Assembly: GCA_944472155.2 (NCBI GenBank)
Contig: OX235277.1
Span: forward strand, 40,130,758-40,194,757
DNA: 64,000 nucleotides
From: Trichobilharzia szidati
Taxonomy: Eukaryota; Platyhelminthes; Trematoda; Strigeidida; Schistosomatidae
Direction: 5' to 3'
Part shown: in pieces, positions 31,260 to 39,159 of the stretch
Numbering within the stretch: position 1 is the stretch's first letter
Layout: every line of letters begins with the position of its first letter
Notes under the pieces: generated by a model
The model's database searches: none
Told to the model about the DNA's origin: nothing
Seen by the model: the letters and a program-made list of their open reading frames with translations, nothing else
Translations under genes and position numbers: made by a program

Positions 31260-31900
31260 AACACATGGAGCTAGAGGGATCCGATACACTCCCTGTTTAT
31301 TTCGTTGGTATCTTGTTATGTTGTTATGGCGATGACACTGTTTAAAGCATTTGTTCCCTTTAGACGACATCGCCAGGCATCTCCTTGACATGGGTCATGA
31401 GGTGCACATGGCAAGATCGTTCAAAATTATCAACAGGCAAAAGATCTCAATTCTCCTGAAGTTTGCTGAAGCCATTTCCATCAAGCGCCTGAAACCTGAT
31501 TTATGCGTTCAGAAAGAAGCGGTTATCAGTCTTTCTTTGCCCTGGTAACTGGATATTTTCATCTCTCTTTCATCTGAATGCGTAATGCTGAAAAGTTTTC
31601 ATTGTGTATGATTATTATTGTTCAGAATAGTGTTTAATACTGCATATATATATGTATATATTATTACTGCATGCATATATTGATCGATTGATTTTTGTTT
31701 AAAGTGAACTCTATGCAAGTATGTTAAAATTGTTTTTGTGGATATATTTAATAATGTCTTTGCCCAGTAAGCAGCTGACGAAAAGGCAACGAAATAAACA
31801 ATGATGGTACCACTTTATTCTGCTAAAATCACTGTAGTTCTTGCTTTGTTCAAATTCATTAAGGGCAATAAATGTATGGAATATATGATTCTCTCAAAAC
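31260..31900 (+). pseudogene. PLE family A endonuclease C-terminus and 3' tail
   Basis: A frame at 31351-31548 reads DDIARHLLDMGHEVHMARSF, then KIINRQKISILLKFAEAISI and KRLKPDLCVQKEAVISLSLP, ending with W before the stop; this is the C-terminal half of the GIY-YIG domain. The catalytic N-terminal half is missing. The 3' tail runs through a TATATATG run to CAGCTGACGAAAAGGCAACG, AAATAAAC and TGATGGTACCACTTTATTCT, ending near 31885. A minus-strand terminal piece at 31270-31300 (ACCAACGAAATAAACAGG read in reverse) lies at the 5' side. Confidence 0.82.
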
Positions 31901-32149
31901 CACGTGAAGCATGACAACAAAATTTCATTAAAATTTGTTTCTTCAAGTTTGAAAGGAAAATAAGTCTGTAGAAATTTTGGTACTGATATTCAAAAACAAG
32001 AATATTGAGTGGAAAATAATCGTCAGAAAATAGTTACCAAACAGTTGTTGTGAATTAAGTTCATTTAGTTAGGTATTATATATAGGAAGCATACATTTTA
32101 ATAAGTGATGATGCAACTCTTTTGATGTATGCATTCTTAATAAATCTTT
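31901..32149. other. No recognised feature
   Basis: AT-rich spacer between a PLE tail and a LINE. Confidence 0.4.
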
Positions 32150-34225
32150 TATTTATTCGCCCTCAAATTCCATGCTTCCCAGCATCACTAGTGTTAATAA
32201 TAACCCCTTTCCAGGTTTTAACACGAATGATGTTCAAAAATGCTTCAAGTCTCTTAACCCTTCTCAGCCAGAATTTAGGTCCAGATTATGTACATAGTAT
32301 TATTTTTTTTAAATGTTCTGATATTTTGTGTCATCCTCTCACTGATCTGTTTAACAAATCTTTTTCCAGTAATATTGAGCCGGCCGTTTGGAAGGATCTT
32401 AAAGTTGTACCTATTCCTTAAACATCTACCGGAGCATGTGTCACATTTAGACCAATTGTTATTACCTCTCCTTTTTTGAAAACTATAAAGAAACCACTTT
32501 TACTTAGTGTTGTACTTTCGCTTAAATCCTTTAATGACCCAAAACAGTTTGCCTATAAGCACAGTAGAAGCACTTTAGATGCAGCTGCCATCTTATTTCA
32601 TAACATTGCTTCCAGTCTAGACAAGGGGGCTAAATTTGTTCGTTATGCCTTCCTAGACTATACACCTGCTTTTGACTCGGTCCCTAGAGACATCTTATTA
32701 AATAAACTTGCTGCAAGTCAAACTGAATGTTGGGCTGTCAACTGGTTACATTCCTGTTACTCAGAAAGAAAGCAGTACACTGTGTATAAAGGGAAGTCTT
32801 CCACTTCGTCGCCTACTGAAGCTGGTATCCATCAAGGCGCTGTCCTTTCTCCTTTTCTTTTTTCTTTCTTCTTACATGTCTTTGTTAACTCGGATAAAAT
32901 AAACTTTGCGAATTACGCTGATGATTTAACAGTTTCAAAGGCTGTTAACTCCCAGCTAGATTGTACCAAAATAAATGGCTTTCTGTCCGGAGTCAGTAAA
33001 TGGTCTGAGTCAAACGGTGTTAAATTGAATCCTACTAAGTGTCAAACTGTTAATTTCAGCTTAAGATGTAAATGACAGTTAAAAGAAGCCATCGATTCTC
33101 ATGACAGTTATAAGATCGATGACAATGAGATAGCAATTAAATCAGAAATTAAGTATCTTGGACTTATTCTCTCTTCTGATCTCTCCTGGTCTTACCATAT
33201 CTCAGCAATCTCCAGTAAAATATTCCACCTGACATTTTACATTAAGAAGCTAAGGCACTCGGGTATAACTCAACCCCTCCTTTTACAGTTCATAAACTCT
33301 TGCATCCTACCTATTCTTCTGTATTGTTCACTCTTATTCTTTCCTGGTTTGCTGAAAAAGGACTATGTCACAATGCGTAGAATGCTGAAGCCTGTCAGTA
33401 GGATGAGTGGTGTCCCATTGGACCACATAGTTAATGTCGTTGTCGAAAGGCACTTGACTTCGTGCAGTCAATTTGCTAAAGGGATTTAGTCTGACTTGTA
33501 GCATCCACTTTGCTCTCAGCTTTCACCTTGCATCTCCTCAGGCAGAACAAGAAGTAACTTCAGAAAACTGTATGTTCGCACGTCTAAGTATAAACATTCT
33601 ATGATAGCATGTGATGAAAATAGTGTCAGGCAAGAATTGACTAACTAATTGTCATGAACTTTATTTTATTATTGTTAACCATGTTAGTTGTAAAGCGGTT
33701 GTAAAGAAACTACGAAATGATATCATCTCGCGAAATTTGTCTTCTTAATGCCTTATTCAAATTAACCTTTTTCGTCTAGTAAATAAACAATTTCCTCCAT
33801 CCATCCTTATAAACCTTCAAGTTTTACTTTTACTATTTCTAATATATTTATGGTCCTGTTGCTTCTTCGTTTGACTTTCATAATTGCGAACACCAACTTA
33901 TCTCTATGACTGCTGTAATCTTTGTTTTTTCCCTCACCATATCATGTAAAGAGAACATTATATTCAATATTTTTAAATATGCTAGGATTTCTATACCGCA
34001 TTGACAATACTGTGTGAAACAGGCTCACGGTAATTTTCACTTATACTATTATTATTAGTTAGCTGTTATCATTATTATTATTTCCATTTTATATGCTAAA
34101 TGTGATTAATTTTCTATTTATAGTTTGAGGAAATTAGATGCAATACTGTGATTAATGCTGAAAATTCCTTTCTGTATCACAAGTACTGTTTTTAGAATAA
34201 AGGAAATTATTATTATTATTATGTA
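32150..34225 (+). pseudogene. CR1/Jockey-type LINE, 5'-truncated (about 2.1 kb)
   Basis: Domains in order: GPDYVHSIIFFKCSDILCHP and LTDLFNKSFSSNIEPAVWKD (the W-K-V-PIPK block), after a frameshift FLKTIKKPLLLS (PIV-TSPFLKT), QFAYKHSRSTLDAAA, FVRYAFLDYTPAFDSVPR (motif A, F-DYT-AFD), AGIHQGAVLSPFLFSFFLHV (motif B), FANYADDLTVSKAVN (palm YADD), NPTKCQTVNFS, then past a stop IKYLGLILSSDLSWSYHISA and FINSCILPILLYCS. It ends AATAAAGGAAATTATTATTA with an (ATT)n tail at 34225. The catalytic residues survive; two stops or shifts kill it. A sister copy is at 35037-36300. Confidence 0.92.
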
Positions 34226-34239
34226 AGGATTAAATGAAA

Positions 34240-34742
34240 TCAGGATTTACAATTAATTAAAGCGAATGCATTCATTCAGACATTTTCACAAAAATATTGA
34301 GAAAAGAATATCCTTTTCAATAGTTTCCTCTTCTGGCTCTACAATTACATATACATATATATTTCTGTACATAGAATATTCTAGAATAATAGTAATTAAC
34401 AATATTGGTGTTTTTTTAAATAATATCAATTTTTAATTAAGATCAGTGAAATCACAGTTCAAGAAATAATAATAAGCATAAAATTGTGATAGCCGAAAAG
34501 AATATCAAATAAAATTAAGGAGATTTCCACAGCAGATTGAGGATCAATAAAACCTTGATGGCCAAAGGGGTAAGGACAGTGTCTGAACCAGCTTCTTGTT
34601 TTGGATACATAAGTTAGGTTTCTTAATGTAGATCCCAACAGTCAGCGTCAGCGATATGCAGTAGACGAACTTTTAAGGTAAAGTTAGGATTCGTTGGTAT
34701 GCGCTAGATGACTTTGAAAACTGCCTCATTAACATCAATCAT
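34240..34742 (-). pseudogene. PLE family A 3' end (segment of a split element)
   Basis: The minus strand carries GATTGATGTTAATGAGGCAG, the codons before the C-terminus, then TTAAAAGTTCGTCTACTGCA and the tail with TCTAGAATATTCTATG and AGAGCCAGAAGAGGAAAC. It continues the element coded by 34940-35036 and 36305-36870 after a foldback insertion, and matches the PLE at 41335 throughout. Confidence 0.8.
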
Positions 34743-34939
34743 AATTCCATTTTGTGTCAAATTTGTTTTGATAAAGTCTCACAGTGTTTTACAGTAATGT
34801 TTACTGATGACGTTTCGAGCACAATTTATTGCTCACAATCATCAGTAAACATTATTGTATAACACTATGAGACTTTATCAAAAGAAATTTTACCTATAAT
34901 GGAATTATACTCTACCACAGTGCAAAAGTTTTATTCTTA
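34743..34939 (-). mobile_element. Foldback insertion from PLE family B terminus
   Basis: About 197 bp flanked by a 13-bp direct repeat TAACATCAATCAT (34730-34742 and 34940-34952), a target-site duplication. It contains a near-perfect hairpin at 34767-34883 with arms of about 45 nt (TTTTGATAAAGTCTCACAGT ... GTTTACTGAT answered by ATCAGTAAACATT ... GAGACTTTATCAAAAG). The loop on the minus strand is GAGCAATAAATTGTGCTCG then AAACGTC, the stem II-GAAAC-GUC half of a hammerhead, but the CUGAUGA box is shortened to GATTGT. The 3' edge (TATAATGGAATTATACTCTA then CCACAGTGC) equals the PLE family B terminus at 26210. Confidence 0.85.
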
Positions 34940-35036
34940 TAACATCAATCATGTCTGCTGTATTCACGAGATAAGATAGAATAGCTCTATGAATGGATTT
35001 TGTTTGTTCCTTACTTAACCACACAGGATGGTGTTC
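34940..35036 (-). pseudogene. PLE family A GIY-YIG middle segment
   Basis: The minus strand encodes HHPVWLSKEQTKSIHRAILS followed by YLVNTADMIDV, matching HPVWLSKRQTKSIRSAILSH in the PLE at 41335. It lies between the foldback and the LINE. The YIG-containing part before it is missing, apparently lost at the LINE insertion. Confidence 0.82.
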
Positions 35037-36300
35037 AGAAATAATAATAATAACAGCTTTATTCCAAACAGTATTTGTGGTACATGTATGAAATTTTCAG
35101 CGTGCATTACAATATTGCATCTATTTACCTCATATAATTTTATAATATTTTAAAAATAAGAAGCAACAACAACAAAAAGAAAAAAGTAAAATAAAAGAAA
35201 TAAAAAAGAACAGCATTGCATTCACATATTTAAACAATGCACCACAGGATATGAACTATAAAATTAGTGTGTAATAGAATATGTGAGCAACAATATAATA
35301 GTAACAAAGAAAGGAGAACAGAAGCTAATGGGAACTATTTGTTAGAAAGCCGCAGTAAGTTGATCGTGTCATACCTAACGGATTGCTCATCACATAACAG
35401 CTGTGCCAGATAAGGTATTGTGAAGTTTTTATACTTGGTAGTCCTGGCATATAGCTTCCTATAGTTGCTTTTAGTTCTACCAAATGAAATGAAAGGAGAG
35501 AGCTGCGTATATAGAGGGTGTTCGTGGTCTCACAATATAGAATTCGCTAGTTTCTTACAGGAAATTATGTCTGTCAGTAACGACCGAAGGCAAGAGTCAG
35601 GCAGCAGATCATTTATTAGGGAAATCAACGCATATTTATATATTTTCATGTACATTACTATGGATATTTAAACAAACAAACACAGTCTTCCAATTGGTTG
35701 TTTCTCACATTAAGTTAATCTTTCATCTATTTGTGACTGTTTCTTGAATATCAAATCCTATATATGTTAACTGCATCCACCTACGCAAAGTCTGCTGTGG
35801 TCGGTTTTGAATCAATCTTCGTTCACATTTTCTCACGACAAATCTTGGGAACTTAAATATTGACGTAAATTACTGTCTACCAATTTGGCTAGTAGACAGC
35901 TCTCACCACATGTCCACAATAGTATTAACCAATTGGTTTAACGATATCCAACTTCCCCCACTAACGGCTTTTAGTGTCCTTCTCAGCAAAGCAATGTCTT
36001 TCTTCAGTAGTTAAGGAAAGATTAATGGGGAGCAGTAAAGAGGGATAGGTAGAATACAAGAATTGACAAACTGAGAAAGCAAAGACTGCTTTATACCAGA
36101 CTACCTTAACTTCCTAACGTAGAATGTTAAGTGAAACATCTTTCTAGTAACTAGCAAGGTGTGAGAGGACCAGGAAAGATCGGAGGAAATCCTCAGTCCA
36201 AGGTACTTGACATTACATGTAGTTTCAACTTCTTTGCCGTCAATGATAGTGGGACCATGTGAACTAGCTAGTTGTTGTAGGTCACGTTTTCGTCTGAAAG
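35037..36300 (-). pseudogene. CR1/Jockey-type LINE nested in a PLE
   Basis: The minus-strand order is GPTIIDGKEVETTCNVKYLG, LRISSDLSWSSHTL, KMFHLTFYVRKLR, FVNSCILPIPLYCS, KKDIALLRRTLKAVSGGSWI, later AALSFHFIWxN and SNYRKLYARTTKYKNFTIPY, the same as in the LINE at 32150. It ends with TTTGGAATAAAGCTGTTATT and ATTATTATT. This is only the part after the palm, so it is a 5'-truncated insertion. It splits a PLE: PLE sequence resumes on both sides in the same orientation with roughly 95 bp of PLE missing. Confidence 0.88.
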
Positions 36301-36304
36301 TGAA

Positions 36305-36870
36305 AGTGAATTAGGGAGTTTATCTTTAACTCCAGAACGCCAAAATACGGGTGGTTTTGAAGACAGTATAATTTGGCGGCAGTGAAGGCTCTTTTTACCG
36401 CCCTTCTTAGGCTTCCTGTTAATATCTCACTGATATTATCATCGAGGAACTGATGTTTTAAGAATAAGGCCTTTTTCGGAACTGTTGGTACTCTGATTCA
36501 TATTCATATCGACGAATTTTTCTGGTTAACCGTTCTCACTCAGCAACATTTAAGTAATGCTCAGCTTTTCATTAAGACATTCATCAGGGCAGATTGCTCT
36601 TGCTCTGTGGACTGAACACTTTATTAGAGTGTGTTTGTGTTTCAAAGACATGAAGTTGAAAAATAATGAGTATACTGACCAGTTGATGTTGGTTGTGCAT
36701 ATACACTTCTTCTTATTGAACTGTCCTCTTTTCTAGTCATAAAGATAAAGTCTAGGAATGAAAAACTAGAGTCTGTTTCTTTCTCGATGGTACAATTCAT
36801 TGTAGGATGAACATCTTCAAATTCCTCCAGGATGTCTTTTTCTACATCCTCATTTTTCTTCATCAAAGAT
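36305..36870 (-). pseudogene. PLE family A reverse transcriptase thumb (segment of a split element)
   Basis: A frame reads MKKNEDVEKDILEEFEDVHP, TMNCTIEKETDSSFSFLDFI and STGQYTHYFSTS, the region just after the YMDD palm. Further on in other phases come VPKKALFLKHQFLDDN and ALxRAVKRAFTAAKLYCLQN. The piece is collinear with the PLE at 41335-42235 and ends where the LINE begins. Confidence 0.85.
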
Positions 36871-36896
36871 TAAAGGTTATATAATCATTATTTTTA

Positions 36897-37131
36897 CGAG
36901 TTGATCACGGATTGATATCAATTAGAGAACCATTGAAAACCAGCCACAGGAAGTACTTGACAGCTGTTTCATCCTGGTTTGGGAATCATCGGCAGGACGC
37001 ATCCACCACCAGGGTTCGAACCCACGTTCCCCTGGTTACAAGGCAAGCTCTTATACCATTCAGCCACTGGCAACACGGGATTCACTGACCAGTCCATGAA
37101 TTTAAACTTCTACCAATTCGTGCCTTAGCGT
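36897..37131 (-). mobile_element. SINE-b, left member of an inverted pair
   Basis: The minus strand has CAGTGGCTGAATGGTATAAG, B box GGGTTCGAACCCT, then the hammerhead region GTCCTGCCGATGATTCCCAA, ACCAGGATGAAACAGCTGTC. The core box is CCGATGA with the conserved U4 changed to C, the same change as in its partner at 37267. Stem III ACAGCTGT and the GAA box are kept. The tail reads CAATGGTTCTCTAATTGATA TCAATCCGTGATCAACTCGT. Confidence 0.82.
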
Positions 37132-37266
37132 GACCGCCATTTGATGCTCGCTAGTGACTTGCTACAGGACTGAGTTTCCTGGAGTTTCAGTGAGCATTCG
37201 TGAACAGTTAGGTCTATCCGGTCAGGAGTGAGGATGTATGTCCCACCGATGATATTGGTTAAGGTC

Positions 37267-37492
37267 ACGCCAAATCACGAATAGCTGGAAGTTAGAATTC
37301 ATTAGCCATTGAATCGGGTCCCAGTGGCTGAATGGTATCCGAGCTTGCCTTGTAACAGGAAAGTCCTGGGTTCGAATCCCACTGGGTGTGTACTGCCGAT
37401 GATTCCCAGACTAGGATGAAACAGCTGTCCAGTACTCTCTGGTTTTCAATGGTTCTCTAACTGATATCAATCCGTGATCAACTCGTGAAAAC
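37267..37492 (+). mobile_element. SINE-b, right member, near-intact hammerhead
   Basis: B box GGGTTCGAATCCC, then stem I GTACTG (37390-37395) with CAGTAC (37430-37435), a perfect six-pair helix. Core CCGATGA (37396-37402) has U4 changed to C. Stem II is TCCC-AGACT-AGGA without the closing 10.1-11.1 pair, GAA is at 37418-37420, stem III ACAG/CTGT and C17 at 37429 are intact. One core change and one lost pair are all that separate it from a consensus type I hammerhead. Ends at the same CGTGATCAACTCGTGAAAA as its inverted partner. Confidence 0.87.
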
Positions 37493-37499
37493 ATAACTA

Positions 37500-37747
37500 A
37501 CCCTTACAAATCAAACTACAGAAAAATAATCATTATTCTTTGTGAAGTTTTTCTTTCTTTTAATGTCTTGTTTTTCTATTATCCCAAAATTTGAATCATA
37601 AAATTCCGTGAAATGAGGCAAACTGAATTGTTCTAGTTTTGCCCAAATTTCTACAATGGAAACTCAGTTCATGTCGAACTACGTTTCACAGTACCTATTC
37701 ACTAATCAGCTTTCATTTAACACCCCTCTCCAAATTAAGTTTATTCA
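37500..37747. other. No recognised feature
   Basis: Short spacer, nothing recognised. Confidence 0.4.
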
Positions 37748-37996
37748 GTGTGTAGTGACAATCTGAAAAGGAAAGTAATTAAACTTAAGGTTAATTTGCG
37801 TTCGCGAATGACTGATCGTGATGAACCGAAATGTTCGATCTGTGTTGACATATTGGCTCCAGTCATGAACAATTCGATGACCTGCAAGGATCCATGTGAC
37901 TGTGTTTTCGTTGATAGTGAGTGTCTAACAGCGCCATTAACGGGGCGTTTTTCGTTCTATCCGAGATTTGTCATCTGGAGACACCAGTATTTCTAG
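37748..37996 (+). CDS. Small cysteine-rich frame, unknown (doubtful)
   Basis: An 82-codon frame contains DRDEPKCSICVDILAPVM followed by MTCKDPCDCVFVDSEC. The C-x2-C spacing and later cysteine pairs recall a RING- or PHD-like finger, as found at the start of some LINE proteins. The last third overlaps a SINE-a on the other strand, so the full frame cannot be an old gene. It may be a retroelement ORF1 scrap or chance. No start context or splice signals support it. Confidence 0.2.
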   Translation: MCSDNLKRKVIKLKVNLRSRMTDRDEPKCSICVDILAPVMNNSMTCKDPCDCVFVDSECLTAPLTGRFSFYPRFVIWRHQYF

Positions 37997-38095
37997 TGAC
38001 TGATAGTATTCCTACTGGGATTCGAACACTTCACCGCTTCTTTCAAGCACCAAAGCATTCTCCTCTAGGTCATGTGGTCCACCTCTTGTGCAATC
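37955..38095 (-). mobile_element. SINE-a (Sm-alpha-like), tRNA head and hammerhead half
   Basis: The minus strand gives GAGGTGGACCACATGACCTA, GAGGAGAATGCTTTGGTGCT, TTGAAAGAAGCGGTGAAGTG and B box TTCGAATCCC, then GTAGGAATACTATCAGTCAC and CCAGATGACAAATCTCGGAT. The head is that of SINE-a at 38755. The hammerhead box reads ATGACAA and the 3' half is missing. Confidence 0.65.
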
Positions 38096-38149
38096 GTTAT
38101 CAATTATACAGGTTAGTTTTTTACACTTTCGCTGTTTGGTTCCTCTGGC

Positions 38150-38265
38150 GGAGCAGGATACTCATCACTCATTGGCGAATGCAGACACATTCAGCTGACA
38201 AGTCTCAATAAGGATGAAATGCACATCCTGCATTCCACTCCCAATCCTAATCCACTCGGCCAACC
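38150..38265 (+). mobile_element. SINE-a hammerhead and tail, opposite orientation
   Basis: Begins CATCACTCATTGGCGAATGC, then ATTCAGCTGACAAGTCTCAA, TAAGGATGAAATGCACATCC and TGCATTCCACT. Stem III is ATGCACAT; the core box is CTGACAA, where the conserved G8 is A. It is the only SINE-a copy here with the standard C3. It faces the head at 37955-38095. Confidence 0.72.
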
Positions 38266-38690
38266 AGAATGATTTTAAAACTTGACCACATCATGGGTCT
38301 ACCTTTCGTAAATCAGACGTGTTGTATTAAACTGACATCATTTCATATTGTTCAAATCATCCATTAAAGAAAATGAATGATAACTTGTATATATATGTTT
38401 ATTTCTAAATAACTTTCAGAAAACTGTTATGTGTTGTTTTCTTCGAGGAATCGAAGCCGAAATGTTGTGCCGAAGGTGATGTTTGGAACAAGTAATACCA
38501 TGGTGAGTGAGTAATGTGCTGTGGTTACTGCTATAAACAAAAATGCTGTGCAATATGTCGCTATTTCGGTATGAAATGCCCTGAGAGTCCTGTATTGTCC
38601 TTAAAATGAAAACAGAAAACTTAACTGAATTTGAGATTTTCCTGTTGATTGATTGAACCGAAGTTATGGGTCTCAGGTTGATATGTCGGC
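38266..38690. other. No recognised feature
   Basis: AT-rich DNA with a short TATATATG run near 38388. Nothing else recognised. Confidence 0.4.
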
Positions 38691-38754
38691 CTCTTGTGCA
38701 GATGCTTCGACGATGTCTGGGAATTTAATCGACGGGAGAATCTCAAATTAAATT

Positions 38755-38965
38755 AAATTAATATGACCCGTTACACAAGAGGTGGCTCTCGTGGCCCAAG
38801 TGAACTAGTGGATAATGCTTTGGCGTTTGAAACTAAGGGCACTGGGTTCGAGCCTCGGTGGGAACATCATCACTCACTGGGAAATGCAGATACATCCAGA
38901 TGACGAGTCTCAAATAGGACGAAATGCGCATCCTGGATTCCACTGCTAGTCACCATCCAGAAATT
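38755..38965 (+). mobile_element. SINE-a (Sm-alpha-like) with C3-to-A hammerhead
   Basis: tRNA-like head ACAAGAGGTGGCTCTCGTGG, CCCAAGTGAACTAGTGGATA, B box GGGTTCGAGCC, then the hammerhead. Stem I ATCCAG (38894-38899) pairs with CTGGAT (38933-38938). Stem II GTCTCAAATAGGAC is at 38907-38920, GAA at 38921-38923, stem III ATGC/GCAT at 38924-38931, C17 at 38932. Everything fits the published Sm-alpha type I ribozyme except that the box reads ATGACGA: position 3 is A instead of C, a residue needed for catalysis. A minus-strand echo of the head (CGGCCTCTTGTGC) lies at 38688. Confidence 0.88.
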
Positions 38966-39159
38966 AAATAACAGAAAACGACAAAGAACAGCGAAATAAC
39001 CTTTGGTTAGGTTTTGTGTTGATTTCCAGTAATCACAGAGCTTTCAAAAAACGAATAAATCACAAAAACTGAGTACCAGACACATTCGCTTGGTTTTTTC
39101 TTTCACAGAGCAAATAAAGTACACAAAACATCTCTATTTATGATGAACATAGAATTCAA

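Noticed and set aside
31026..31391. 121-codon frame on the minus strand
   Set aside because: It runs across a SINE-b hammerhead and a PLE terminus, so it is a chance frame through repeats.
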